A stretch of DNA of 64,000 nucleotides from Alphaproteobacteria bacterium (GCA_019241645.1 JAFAWQ010000023.1:1-64000); one strand, 5' to 3'; counted from the first letter of the stretch, positions 45,251 to 54,938 are shown. The notes: generated by a model from the sequence alone, not told the origin. Numbers and translations are program-made.

Positions 45251-46873
45251 ATGACGTGGAGTGCGGGCGGGCTTGGAGCAGCCATCATTACGCTTTTGAC
45301 CTTGGCCGCCCCAAATGTGGCTACAGCGGCTGAAGTTTGCGCGCGATACAAGGCTGGTTCCGAGGTCTCCCCTCCGCCCGAGCTTTTCAGCAAGAATGGG
45401 GTCCTACATGTTGCCCTGAATTACTGGACGACCGTCGACGATGTGGGTCGGACGCTGTTCTGCTATCAGACACCGGATGGGCTGGAATCGCCGACGCTGC
45501 ATGTGCAGCCAGGAGACACAATCCAGATCGATCTCACCAATATGGTGCCGCCAGTGGGTGGCATGTCCGAAACTGTCGGCAGGAGTTCAAAGGTTTGCGG
45601 CTCCAAGACAATGACGCCGTCCTCGATCAACATGCATTTTCATGGGCTGAATATCTCGCCGAAATGCCACAGCGATGAAACCATCCGCACGCTGGTGAAC
45701 TCGGGCCAGACCTTCACCTATAAGCTCAAGATACCGGCCAACGAGCCGCCTGGCCTCTACTGGTATCATCCGCATGTGCACGAGTTCGCATCGCCGGCCG
45801 TCCAAGGCGGCGCGACCGGCGTCATCGTCGTTGACGGCATCGAAAATATTCAGCCGGCGGTCGCCGGGCTTCCACAGCGGGTGCTGGTTTTGCGCGACGA
45901 GCCGCTGCGCAACAGCATCGGCTATGTCGGGCCGGCACCCTTCTGGGATGTTTCGGTGAACTATGTGCCGGTGCCGTATCCCAATTATCCGCAACCCATC
46001 ATCAAAATGACGCAAGGGACGAAGGAGTTCTGGCGGGTCGCCAATGCTGGCGCGAATACGATCCTCGATCTGGAAGTGGACTACGACGGCCAGCCTCAGA
46101 CCTTGGAAGTTGTCGGGCTTGACGGCGTTCCGACAGGCTCGCAAGACGGAACCCGTCAGGGAAAGCTCGTCCCCAAGAAGCACATTTTGTTGCCGCCGGC
46201 CGCGCGGGTTGAGTTCATTCTGACGGCACCGACGAGTGCGGACACCAAGGCCTTTCTCATCACGCGAAACATCGAAGGCGGCCCGGCCTCGGACGTCAAT
46301 CCGCGACGTTCCATGGCGCAGATTGTGACGTCAGGAGCGGCGACCAGGCTTCCGCGGCTTCCAAAGACCACCCAGCCTCCCCGCAAGCAGCGATTTGAAG
46401 ATGCGGCCAATTTGAAGCCGGACGTAAAGCGAAAGCTCTACTTCTGGGAAACACAATTCCCAGCCGGCAAGAGATCAAAAAAGCCCGTAGAGCCACCGAA
46501 GTTCTTCATCGTCACCGAGGGGAAGGACGCGCACGTCTATAGCCCTGACGATCCGCCCGATATCATCGCCAAGAAGGGCACCATCGAGGACTGGACGATC
46601 GAGAATCATAGCCTGGAGGTGCACGATTTCCACATCCACCAGGTCCATTTCCTGGTTCTGGAGGTCAACGGCAAGAAGGTGCCGGCCGGGGAGCACCAAT
46701 GGCGGGACACCTACCAGGTGCCGTATTGGACGGGTGACGGCCCCTATCCGAGCATCAAGGTGAGAATGGATTTCCGGGGAGCGGTGGCGGGCGACTTTGT
46801 CTACCACTGTCACATTCTCGATCATGAAGACCGGGGCATGATGGCGATCATCCGTGTACTGCCGAAAGGCTAG
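45251..46873 (+). CDS. Exported multicopper oxidase 3 of a tandem triplet
   Basis: A protein of 540 residues with signal peptide (about 1-26, ending VATAA). Copper motifs are intact: HFHG, HPHVHE, HDFHIH and HCHILDHEDRGMM. It is the most diverged of the three: it lacks the Gly after HPHVH and has a charged insertion (FPAGKRSKKPVEPPK) before the third domain. The ribosome-binding site GGGGAAGAGGAA precedes the ATG. Its TAG abuts the ATG of the Sco gene with no gap, so the two are translationally linked. Confidence 0.9.
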   Translation: MTWSAGGLGAAIITLLTLAAPNVATAAEVCARYKAGSEVSPPPELFSKNGVLHVALNYWTTVDDVGRTLFCYQTPDGLESPTLHVQPGDTIQIDLTNMVPPVGGMSETVGRSSKVCGSKTMTPSSINMHFHGLNISPKCHSDETIRTLVNSGQTFTYKLKIPANEPPGLYWYHPHVHEFASPAVQGGATGVIVVDGIENIQPAVAGLPQRVLVLRDEPLRNSIGYVGPAPFWDVSVNYVPVPYPNYPQPIIKMTQGTKEFWRVANAGANTILDLEVDYDGQPQTLEVVGLDGVPTGSQDGTRQGKLVPKKHILLPPAARVEFILTAPTSADTKAFLITRNIEGGPASDVNPRRSMAQIVTSGAATRLPRLPKTTQPPRKQRFEDAANLKPDVKRKLYFWETQFPAGKRSKKPVEPPKFFIVTEGKDAHVYSPDDPPDIIAKKGTIEDWTIENHSLEVHDFHIHQVHFLVLEVNGKKVPAGEHQWRDTYQVPYWTGDGPYPSIKVRMDFRGAVAGDFVYHCHILDHEDRGMMAIIRVLPKG

Positions 46874-47464
46874 ATGGTAGGTGTGTTGAGCGTTTTTCGA
46901 CGTGGGTTTGGGCTGATTGCGTTTTTGGCTGTGCCGGTTCTGCCGGCACTGGCCGCACCTGTCATCGAGGAAACGCTGCCCGTGCCCTCCATGAGCGGGC
47001 ATTTTACCCTGCAGACGCCGGACGGCCGCACAGTCAGCGACGCCAATTTCCGCGGCAAATGGCTACTGGTCTATTTTGGCTACACGAATTGCCCCGATGT
47101 GTGCCCGACTGTGTTGAACGAGATTGGTGTGGCGTTGAACGAAATGGGGCCGCTGGCGCGAAAGATTCAACCGGTTTTCATCTCCGTCGATCCCGTTCGC
47201 GACAAAGCACCTGTTCTCAAGAAATATCTTTCGTCGTTCGATCCCCGCATTGTTGGGCTTCGTGGCGACGGAGAGGCCACCGAAGCTGCCGCGAAGTCGT
47301 TTCATGTTTATTACCGGCCGGTTTCGTTGGGTAATGCGCAATACACGATGGACCACAGCGGCTTTCTCTATTTGATCGATCCGAAGGGTAAGTTCGTGAC
47401 GCTTATCACCGGCAACCTTCCCGGCCATGGCATCGCACAAGCCTTGCGAAAACAGATAAAGTAA
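46874..47464 (+). CDS. Sco1/SenC-type copper chaperone
   Basis: Periplasmic thioredoxin-fold protein that delivers copper or reduces copper-binding cysteines. The protein has 196 residues: signal or anchor segment (about 10-28), copper-binding CPDVC (C73, C77) after FGYTN, and the partner His161 in MDHSGF. Sco proteins usually serve cytochrome oxidase; here the gene directly follows three multicopper oxidases, so it probably loads them. Its stop overlaps the cytochrome gene start by one base (TAATG). Confidence 0.92.
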   Translation: MVGVLSVFRRGFGLIAFLAVPVLPALAAPVIEETLPVPSMSGHFTLQTPDGRTVSDANFRGKWLLVYFGYTNCPDVCPTVLNEIGVALNEMGPLARKIQPVFISVDPVRDKAPVLKKYLSSFDPRIVGLRGDGEATEAAAKSFHVYYRPVSLGNAQYTMDHSGFLYLIDPKGKFVTLITGNLPGHGIAQALRKQIK

Positions 47465-47997
47465 TGCGTCTCGCGCGGGTCTTGGTTGTCTCCATTTTGA
47501 TCGCCGCGGCAACAGCGCATGCCGGGACCGCGCCTTCGCACTTTGCAGATGCGGACAACACAGTGGCTGTTCTTGAGGGACAGCAGGTTTATCGGGGCCA
47601 GTGTGCTTCCTGCCACGGTCGCAATCTGGAAGGAACGTTTCTCTGGCAGCTGCAGGACCAATATGCGCACCGGCGTGCGCCGGCACACGATGCGAGCGGC
47701 CATAGTTGGATGCATTCCGACGAAGATCTGTTTCACATAACGAAATATGGGCGGTTCCCTGGCGTGCCAAAGACGGTAAAATCGTACATGCCAGCTTTCG
47801 AGCATCGCCTTAGCGACAGTCAGATTCTCGCGGTAATGTCCTTCATCAAGGCACGATGGCCGCTTGGCATCCGCGTTTCGCAATCGATGCTCAACCCGCA
47901 TTTTCGGGGATTGCCCAAGGATGCGAACAAGGTCGCGTGGACCCTGCCGCCCACCTGCACGTCATCGTACAAGCGCTGGAAGGTGATCTCCCGCTAG
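47464..47997 (+). CDS. Exported mono-haem c-type cytochrome
   Basis: A protein of 177 residues. Signal peptide (about 1-20), haem motif C47-AS-C50-H51, and a probable axial Met109 in SYMPAF. The sequence GHSWMHSDEDLFHITKYG is reminiscent of cytochromes found beside copper genes. The C-terminal 45 residues form an extra basic extension. It is the last gene of the oxidase cassette and may pass electrons to or from the oxidases. Its stop overlaps the stop of the convergent debranching enzyme gene by four bases (CTAG). Confidence 0.9.
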   Translation: MRLARVLVVSILIAAATAHAGTAPSHFADADNTVAVLEGQQVYRGQCASCHGRNLEGTFLWQLQDQYAHRRAPAHDASGHSWMHSDEDLFHITKYGRFPGVPKTVKSYMPAFEHRLSDSQILAVMSFIKARWPLGIRVSQSMLNPHFRGLPKDANKVAWTLPPTCTSSYKRWKVISR

Positions 47998-50183
47998 TTT
48001 GCCGTAACGACGCGGATGTCGCCGGTACCACCCAGAATGTGGACCACCACATCGCGGCCATGCCGCTGCAGCAAAAGATCGATCGTGCCCGCGCCCAGGC
48101 GCAGGTGTTGGATCTGGACGTCATCGATGAAGTCCGGCAGCAGCGGCCGCTCAAACCGTACTTCGTTCTTCGCATGATCCAGATTCATGCCGAGGCATGT
48201 CTGCATCAACATCAAAGGCGCGCCGCTGGCCCAGGCCTGGGGCGCGCAGGCGACCGGGTAGAGCGTCGGACCGCTGCCGGTGCGCCGCGGAAAGCCGCAG
48301 AACAACTCCGGCAATCGCCAGTCCATGTGGCTGACGGCATCGAAGAGTCCCGTGAAGATTTTTAGAATTTCGTCCTTGAGGCCGTAGCGCGACATGCCTG
48401 CGGCGATCAGGGCATTGTCGTGAGGCCAGACCGAGCCGTTGTGATACGACATCGGGTTGTAGCGCGCCTCGCAGGCATTGAGTGTTCTCACACCCCATCC
48501 TGAAAACGCATCCCGACGCATCAGGCCGGCCGCGACGCGATGCGCGCGCGCGTGCGACACAATTCCTCCGAACAGCGCATGCCCGGCATTGGATGCCCGC
48601 ACGCGGCAGGGACACTTGTCGCCGTCAAGGGCCAGCGCATAAGTGCCGAGATCTTCGCACCAGAACACCTCTTCGAAATGGTTTCGCAATGCTTCGGCTT
48701 GTTCATCCAGCGAATGCGCCAGATCGTGATGTCCCATGGCTCGCGCCAAACGCGCCGCGTGGCGCTTGGCGGCGAAGACATAGGCCTGCACCTCGCAAAG
48801 CGCGATCGCGCCTCTCGCGAGACTGCCATCCGCATGCGAGATGCAGTCCTTTGAATCCTTCCAACCCTGATTGTTGAGGCCCTGCGGCGTCCTTTGCCGG
48901 TATTCCACAAAGCCGTCACCGTCGAAATCACCGCATTCGTCGATCCAGTTCAGCGCCGCAATGATATTCGGCCAGAGCGCAGCGATCGTCTCCTTGTCCC
49001 CAGTGCGTTCGAAATAGGCCCCGGCCAGCAAGACAAACAGCGGGGTCGAGTCGACGCTGCCGTAGTAATGCCGGAAGGGAACTTCTCCCAGCACGGCCAT
49101 TTCACCCTGCCGGATTTCGTGGAGAATTTTGCCGGGCTCGGCCTCGGAGACCTCATCCCAATCCGTTGCCTGATGAGCCGCCAGAAAACGCAGGGCGCCT
49201 TTTGCGACATTCGGATCGAGCCATAGCATTTGAAGCGCAGTGATGATTCCGTCGCGTCCGAACGCGGTCGAGAACCATGGAATTCCGGCATACGGATACA
49301 ATCCCTGCGGCGTCTCGGTGGCTAGCATGTAGAGGTCGGACACGGAACGGCAAAAGACCTTGTTGAGAAGGTTATTTGAAGTGCTGATTGCGGCGGCCTT
49401 GCTTGCCTGTCCTCTTATTTCCTTCCGCGCCCCTCTCAATGCGCTAACGAATTTCGGTCCTCCGATGCGAGCCGATGTTCCGAATCGCGTTTGCGTCACG
49501 CAGGACCAGCGTCCGCCGGCGGCAAGCTCAAGATCGAACGCGGCATGGTGCTGATCCAGCAGAGACGGGGGCGGTGAAAACTGCAGGTGGGTATAGCGAT
49601 CGATGGCATCGAGCCCCTTATAGTGAAAGATCACGTGATCGGAGCCGATCCGTTCGCCGGAGCAGGTGCCTCGCCGGGATCTCTGAATACCGCGAACCTC
49701 GAAGAGATCCGCGAAGTCCGCCGCGAACCACAGCAGAAGACGTGTGGTATGGGCGCGGGAATCAAAATTTTCCGCGGCAATGCGCTCATAACATGCGCCG
49801 TCCCACAGAAATTTCGTCCGCACGATGTGGAAAGTCTCGCGCGAAATCGCAACATCGCCATCGCGCATGATGTCTGGATTCGCCAGATCGACCGTTAGGA
49901 CCGCATTGTCATCGTGAACCGCGGAACTTAGGAGCAGCGGCCGGTATCCCTCGACGAGGAGATAACTGCCCGATAGATAGCGGGTATCCTGATGAAAGAT
50001 TCCAGCCGGGTTTCCCGCAGCATTCAATATGTCACCGTGCTGATCGAAAAGCGCGAACGTATCGCCATGTTTCAGCGTGCGAGGCCAGGATTCTTGAATG
50101 GAAGCCGTGGCGGCAATATAGAACGGCGCGGATGATTCGGTTTGCGCCGTCGCTGGAATGGCATCGGTCGGCGAATGTTCCAT
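47994..50183 (-). CDS. Glycogen-debranching-type amylo-alpha-1,6-glucosidase
   Basis: A protein of 729 residues, cytosolic, of the bacterial/archaeal glycogen debranching type. The N-terminal beta-domain (about 45-260) opens KHGDTFALFDQHGDI and has GIFHQDTRYLSG. The C-terminal (alpha/alpha)6 barrel carries IPWFSTAFGRDGIITALQ and NGSVWPHDNALIAAG, where the acid catalysts are expected. It follows the glycosyltransferase gene by 15 bases and is probably co-transcribed. The polymer substrate is not certain; similar enzymes occur in stress operons lacking other glycogen genes. Confidence 0.85.
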   Translation of the reverse strand: MEHSPTDAIPATAQTESSAPFYIAATASIQESWPRTLKHGDTFALFDQHGDILNAAGNPAGIFHQDTRYLSGSYLLVEGYRPLLLSSAVHDDNAVLTVDLANPDIMRDGDVAISRETFHIVRTKFLWDGACYERIAAENFDSRAHTTRLLLWFAADFADLFEVRGIQRSRRGTCSGERIGSDHVIFHYKGLDAIDRYTHLQFSPPPSLLDQHHAAFDLELAAGGRWSCVTQTRFGTSARIGGPKFVSALRGARKEIRGQASKAAAISTSNNLLNKVFCRSVSDLYMLATETPQGLYPYAGIPWFSTAFGRDGIITALQMLWLDPNVAKGALRFLAAHQATDWDEVSEAEPGKILHEIRQGEMAVLGEVPFRHYYGSVDSTPLFVLLAGAYFERTGDKETIAALWPNIIAALNWIDECGDFDGDGFVEYRQRTPQGLNNQGWKDSKDCISHADGSLARGAIALCEVQAYVFAAKRHAARLARAMGHHDLAHSLDEQAEALRNHFEEVFWCEDLGTYALALDGDKCPCRVRASNAGHALFGGIVSHARAHRVAAGLMRRDAFSGWGVRTLNACEARYNPMSYHNGSVWPHDNALIAAGMSRYGLKDEILKIFTGLFDAVSHMDWRLPELFCGFPRRTGSGPTLYPVACAPQAWASGAPLMLMQTCLGMNLDHAKNEVRFERPLLPDFIDDVQIQHLRLGAGTIDLLLQRHGRDVVVHILGGTGDIRVVTAN

Positions 50184-50198
50184 CGCCTCTTATTACAA

Positions 50199-51245
50199 TC
50201 AGGCCGCGGCAACAGCCAGACGGCGGCCCATAAGCCGTCCGTAAACATCCAGATATTTTGTCGTCATCTGATCGACGGTGAACCGGCGCTCAAATTGTTG
50301 CCGAATACGTTTGCGGTCCAGTGAATCAGCGCGACCAACCGCGCCGACGGCTTGCTCCACATCGTCAACCACGAAACCAGTGAGGCCATTTTCCAGAATT
50401 TCAGGAACGGAACCGCGATTGAATGCGATCACCGGAGTTCCACAGGCCATCGCCTCGATCATGACGAGCCCAAAGGGCTCAGGCCAGCAAATCGGGAACA
50501 GGACGGCCAGGGCTCCTCCAAAAAGTTCATTCTTTTGACGGTCGCCCACCTCGCCTAGGAACTCGACATATGGGCTGGACAGGCGGGGGCGTACGAATTC
50601 CTCGAAGTAGGGCCGGTCCGCAGGGTCGACTTTGGCGGCGATCTTCAGCTTGATCCGAACGCGCTCTGCGATCTCGATCGCGTGCAGAACACCCTTTTCC
50701 TCACATATGCGCCCGACGAAGGCCAGATAATCGCCCCCTCGCGGATATGCACGGTACAAGTCTGACGGCAGTCCGTGATGCACATTCCCCACCCAGTTGA
50801 CCGGAGGCATCGGCTTACGCTGGGCATGGGAGATCGAAACAAGCGGCAAATCGGCAAACGCCGAATAGAACGGATGCAAGTCCGGCAAGTCCAGGCGACC
50901 ATGCAATGTCGTCACGATGCGATCCGCCATAGCGCGAAAAGCGGGATAGTGGAAAATCTCAACGTGAAAATGAATGATATCGAAATAATCGGCTTCCGCC
51001 AGCACGCTATCCGCCAGCATCATGTTGTAGGGCTGGCAATCCCTGACGTGAGGGCTCAAGCGAAGCGCACGAGGGACCACCGGAACAAGTTGCGCGGCCG
51101 TTTGGGAGTCTCCGCTTGCGAACAATGTGACCTGATGCCCCCGAGAGACCAATTCCTCAGTCAGCCACGACACCACCCGTTCCGTGCCGCCATATAGTTT
51201 GGGGGGAACACTTTCGGCCAAGGGCGCGACCTGCGCAATTTTCAT
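50199..51245 (-). CDS. Family 4 glycosyltransferase
   Basis: A protein of 348 residues with the GT-B fold. The N-terminal half has PKLYGGTERVVSWLTEEL (donor-side loop) and the C-terminal half has the GT4 signature FGLVMIEAMACGTPVIAFNRGSVPEIL, with FPICWPEPFG before it. The acceptor is unknown. It is the first gene of a two-gene unit with the debranching enzyme and has a strong ATG context at 51245. Confidence 0.87.
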   Translation of the reverse strand: MKIAQVAPLAESVPPKLYGGTERVVSWLTEELVSRGHQVTLFASGDSQTAAQLVPVVPRALRLSPHVRDCQPYNMMLADSVLAEADYFDIIHFHVEIFHYPAFRAMADRIVTTLHGRLDLPDLHPFYSAFADLPLVSISHAQRKPMPPVNWVGNVHHGLPSDLYRAYPRGGDYLAFVGRICEEKGVLHAIEIAERVRIKLKIAAKVDPADRPYFEEFVRPRLSSPYVEFLGEVGDRQKNELFGGALAVLFPICWPEPFGLVMIEAMACGTPVIAFNRGSVPEILENGLTGFVVDDVEQAVGAVGRADSLDRKRIRQQFERRFTVDQMTTKYLDVYGRLMGRRLAVAAA

Positions 51246-51337
51246 ATGGTACCTGACGTTTGGTCTGGCGCCGTGCCGGGATTTTCGGCCGCGCCTTCCC
51301 CATAACCACCTGACCTCTCTACAGTTCCAGTACTTTT

Positions 51338-52282
51338 CTACAGGTCCAGCCTGACAACTCCGCCTTCTGGCCCCTTTGAATCAACGGCATGCACAATGCC
51401 GCAAAACTCGCATCGGGCGCGAATCTGGCCATCCGCATCGGCCAATGCATCACGATCATCCTGCGAATAGCCGCGCAGAATTGCGGCAATGCGCGCACTG
51501 TCGCAACCACAATGGAAATCGAGCGTCTCCGGCGCGTGCACGCGCACTGCGTCCTCGTGAAACAACCGCCACAACAGATCTTCCGCCGCCAGCGATGTGT
51601 CCAGCAATTCCAAATCTTCCACCGTCTCGATAAACAACGAGAGCCGTTCCCAGTCATCGTCATCGCGATGGGTGTCGGGGATCGCTTGCAACATGATGCC
51701 GCCTGCACGCCAGGCCGCGCGCCGATTGCCGGGGACATAGGCTGGTCCGGCGGCGAGCTTTATCGTGGTCGGTAGTTGCTCAGACTGCGCGAAATAACCT
51801 TCCGCGCTCGCGGCGATTCCCTCGGCCGACAGCGGAACAATTCCCTGATAGCTCTGATCTCCGAGCTTGGGCTCGATCGTAATTGCCAGCACGCCTTCGC
51901 CGGCCAGTTTTTTGAAGGCCTGGCTTTCCGCGCCAAGCGCACCGAACTTAGCTTCGTCCACCCGCGCGTAGCCGCGCAGGCCGGCATGCTGACGCTGCTC
52001 GCCAGCCCCATAATAGTCCGCCGTCAACAGTTCCATGGGACCCGCAGCCTTGGTTTGCACTGTCAGACGGCCATCCAGCTTCAAGGACGAGCCCAGCATG
52101 GCGGTAAGGACAAGCGCTTCCGCGAGCGCCCGGCCGGCCGATTCCGGCAGCTCATGGGCAGAAAGAGCACGGGCTGAAACAGAATCCAGACGCACCAGCC
52201 GCCCGCGCACGCCGATTTCTGGCATGGAGAACGGCAACACGAAGTCGGCCGGAGGTGCCGGCGTATAGCTCTCAGCGGTCAT
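51338..52282 (-). CDS. hslO: Redox-regulated chaperone Hsp33
   Basis: Chaperone activated by oxidation, cytosolic. The protein has 314 residues. The zinc-binding cysteines are at the C-terminus: CGC (in FHCGCDS) and CEFC (in RARCEFCGIV), matching the CxC...CxxC redox switch. The N-terminal substrate-binding domain is complete. There are 92 bases between it and the upstream glycosyltransferase start and 63 to the next gene; transcription from the minus strand alone is likely. Confidence 0.93.
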   Translation of the reverse strand: MTAESYTPAPPADFVLPFSMPEIGVRGRLVRLDSVSARALSAHELPESAGRALAEALVLTAMLGSSLKLDGRLTVQTKAAGPMELLTADYYGAGEQRQHAGLRGYARVDEAKFGALGAESQAFKKLAGEGVLAITIEPKLGDQSYQGIVPLSAEGIAASAEGYFAQSEQLPTTIKLAAGPAYVPGNRRAAWRAGGIMLQAIPDTHRDDDDWERLSLFIETVEDLELLDTSLAAEDLLWRLFHEDAVRVHAPETLDFHCGCDSARIAAILRGYSQDDRDALADADGQIRARCEFCGIVHAVDSKGPEGGVVRLDL

Positions 52283-52345
52283 GGATGGACGAATATGGGA
52301 TTGAATCAGCCCGGCATCAAGCTGGCTGCCGGACCAGCTTGCGAT

Positions 52346-52963
52346 CTAGTGAAACACGTAACGCGCGATGAAGTAGCCGGAGACGATAACGATCAAAAAT
52401 CCAACCATCACCCATTCGAGATATTTTTCGATGACCAGCTGCACCGGCTCGCCGAAATAATAGATTAGAGCCGCCACCCCCATGAAACGAACCGTGCGCG
52501 TTATCAGCGAAAGTATAATAAACAAGCCGAGATTCATTCCGGCAAAGCCGGAGGCAATCGTCACGATCTTGTAAGGAATGGGCGTCAGGCCCTGCAGCAC
52601 GATGAGCGCGCCGTATTTCTGGTAGGCAGCTCGGAAAGAGTCGATGTCCCCGCCCATCCCGTAGGCCCGAACCAGCCACTCGCCCACCGAATCGTATAGC
52701 CAGGAACCGATCAGGTATCCGACGATGCCGCCGGCGACCGAGAACAGCGTGCACCAACCGGCAAGTAAGAACGCCCGGCGCCGGTTCTTCAGCGCCATCG
52801 GGATCATCACGATGTCAGGCGGCATGGGAAAGAACGAGCTTTCCGCAAAGGCAATGGCCGCCATGGTTGCCCATGCGTAACGCCCTTCGGCATTGCGCAT
52901 GACCCACGCGTAAAGTCCGCGCAACGGATTCCACCGCGCGCGGGCCTGAACTCCATCGGCCAT
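52346..52963 (-). CDS. YqaA/VTT-domain inner-membrane protein
   Basis: A protein of 205 residues of the YqaA branch of the SNARE-associated (VTT, DedA-related) family. Typical features are FAESSFFPMPPDIVMIPMAL near residue 40, a helix-rich centre, and LQGLTPIPYKIVTIASGFAGM with the conserved Pro. Four or five membrane helices are visible. Function in the family is not settled; lipid scrambling or transport is proposed for relatives. The start at 52963 is preferred over 53020 because the extra 19 residues lack family features. Confidence 0.85.
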   Translation of the reverse strand: MADGVQARARWNPLRGLYAWVMRNAEGRYAWATMAAIAFAESSFFPMPPDIVMIPMALKNRRRAFLLAGWCTLFSVAGGIVGYLIGSWLYDSVGEWLVRAYGMGGDIDSFRAAYQKYGALIVLQGLTPIPYKIVTIASGFAGMNLGLFIILSLITRTVRFMGVAALIYYFGEPVQLVIEKYLEWVMVGFLIVIVSGYFIARYVFH

Positions 52964-53078
52964 TTCCGATCCAGCGCTCCTTATGTCCCTACGTACCAAA
53001 CCCTCAGCGCGCGCGTCCATGCTTGCCCATGCCTTTCCGGTTCACTACTCTTGGCGCGGTCTGGTAAAAGAATTCCGC

Positions 53079-54938
53079 ATGGCAGGCCGCAAAGGGTCCA
53101 AATCGCGCAAATCTGCCGCCAGAACGCGCAATAGCGAGCCCAGGAAAGGCCGAGGGGTCAGGAAAGTCGGAAAGAAGCCCCGCGGTAAGGTGACTGTTGA
53201 GGCGGGCAAGTTGCGTTTGGACCCGCGGCCTCGCCCGCGCAAATCCCTTCTGCGCCGCACCCGGGAAGTGATGGTCAGACTCGTCCGGCCAGCAAGCACC
53301 AGGTCAGCGAAAAGCCCTTATGACCTGGGACTCGAGCGGAATCCGGCCAATTTTCAGCCGCTAACCCCACTGACGTTTCTGGAGCGCGCGGCAAATGTGT
53401 TTCCGACGCGTCTGGCAATCGTGCATGGCGCACAGAGATTCACTTATGCGGACTTCTATGCGCGCGCGCGACGCCTCGGTTCGGCGCTGGCGCAGCGCGG
53501 CATCGGCCGCGGCGACACGGTTTCCGTTATACTCGCCAATACGCCACCGATGCTGGAAGCCCACTATGGCGTGCCGATGACAGGAGCGATCCTTAACACA
53601 CTCAACACGCGTCTGGATGCAGCCTCGCTGGCCTTCATTCTCGATCATGCGGAAACGAAGGTTCTTATTACAGACCGCGAGTTTTCAAACGTTATACGGG
53701 ATGCCTTGGGGCTGGCGAAGGTAAAGCCGCTGGTGATCGACTACGACGATGCAGAATTTCCACAAGCGGGTGATCGTATCGGCGTCGTCGGTTACGAAGA
53801 GTTTCTCAACCTAGGCGATCCCGATTTCGAATGGAAGCTACCTGCCGATGAGTGGGACGCCATATCGCTCAACTATACCTCCGGCACCACGGGCAACCCG
53901 AAAGGCGTGGTGTACCACCATCGTGGGGCCGCCTTGATGGGCTATGGCAACATTCTCGCGGCGAATATGGGGCGGCACCCAGTCTACCTGTGGACGCTGC
54001 CAATGTTCCACTGCAACGGCTGGTGCTTTCCCTGGTCGTTGTCAGTCGTCGTGGGCACCCATGTCAGTTTGCGCGGCGTGCGCGCAAAAGCGATTTACGA
54101 TGCCATCGCGGAACACAGGGTCACGCACCTTTGTGGCGCGCCAATCGTGATGTCGACGCTGATCAATGCCCCGCCAGAGGAGCGCCGGCCCTTGCCGCAC
54201 ACGGTCGAATTCATCACCGCGGCCGCGCCGCCGCCGGAAACGGTGCTGGCCAGTATGGCGGATGCCGGGTTCAACGTCACGCATGTATATGGCCTCACCG
54301 AAACCTATGGACCGGCAGTCGTCAACGAGTGGGATTCGGACTGGGAAATGCTGGAGCGCGATGCTCGCGCCACAAAAAAAGCCCGTCAGGGCGTGCGGTA
54401 TCATACGCTGGATGCCTTGCAGGTCATGGAGCCCGAAACAATGGAGCGTGTGCCCGCCGACGGCGAAACACTCGGCGAGGTCATGTTCCGGGGAAACATT
54501 GTGATGAAGGGGTATCTGAAGAATGCGGACTCGACACGCGAAGCTTTCGCGGGCGGCTGGTTTCACTCCGGCGATTTGGGTGTACAGCACCCGGATGGGT
54601 ACATTCAGCTGAAAGACCGCTCGAAGGACATCATCATCTCCGGTGGCGAGAATATTTCGTCGGTCGAACTGGAAGACGTGCTGATGAAGCATCCAGCGGT
54701 GCTATTTGCGGCGGTAGTGGCGAAGCCCCATGAAAAGTGGGGCGAAACGCCCTGCGCCTTCGTGGAGAAACGGCCGGACCAGGATCAGGTCACGCCGGAC
54801 GATCTTATCGCCTGGTGCCGCGCAAATCTTGCCCGGTACAAGTGTCCGCGCCACGTCATCTTTGCCGATATCCCGAAGACATCCACCGGTAAGATACAGA
54901 AGTTCAGGCTGCGAGAAATCGCAAAAGGCATAGGCTGA
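53079..54938 (+). CDS. Long-chain/medium-chain acyl-CoA synthetase with basic N-terminal tail
   Basis: AMP-forming fatty acid ligase of 619 residues. The adenylation core begins near residue 85 (ERNPANFQPLTPLTFLERAA). Motifs are the P-loop YTSGTTGNPKG, GLTETYGPAV, HSGDLGVQHPDGYI and C-terminal KTSTGKIQKF with the catalytic Lys. The first 80 residues are an unusual Arg/Lys/Ser-rich segment that family members lack. The start at 53079 has only a weak ribosome-binding site, so the true start could be further downstream, but the coding pattern and the continuous open frame support the tail. It diverges from the yqaA gene. Confidence 0.87.
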   Translation: MAGRKGSKSRKSAARTRNSEPRKGRGVRKVGKKPRGKVTVEAGKLRLDPRPRPRKSLLRRTREVMVRLVRPASTRSAKSPYDLGLERNPANFQPLTPLTFLERAANVFPTRLAIVHGAQRFTYADFYARARRLGSALAQRGIGRGDTVSVILANTPPMLEAHYGVPMTGAILNTLNTRLDAASLAFILDHAETKVLITDREFSNVIRDALGLAKVKPLVIDYDDAEFPQAGDRIGVVGYEEFLNLGDPDFEWKLPADEWDAISLNYTSGTTGNPKGVVYHHRGAALMGYGNILAANMGRHPVYLWTLPMFHCNGWCFPWSLSVVVGTHVSLRGVRAKAIYDAIAEHRVTHLCGAPIVMSTLINAPPEERRPLPHTVEFITAAAPPPETVLASMADAGFNVTHVYGLTETYGPAVVNEWDSDWEMLERDARATKKARQGVRYHTLDALQVMEPETMERVPADGETLGEVMFRGNIVMKGYLKNADSTREAFAGGWFHSGDLGVQHPDGYIQLKDRSKDIIISGGENISSVELEDVLMKHPAVLFAAVVAKPHEKWGETPCAFVEKRPDQDQVTPDDLIAWCRANLARYKCPRHVIFADIPKTSTGKIQKFRLREIAKGIG

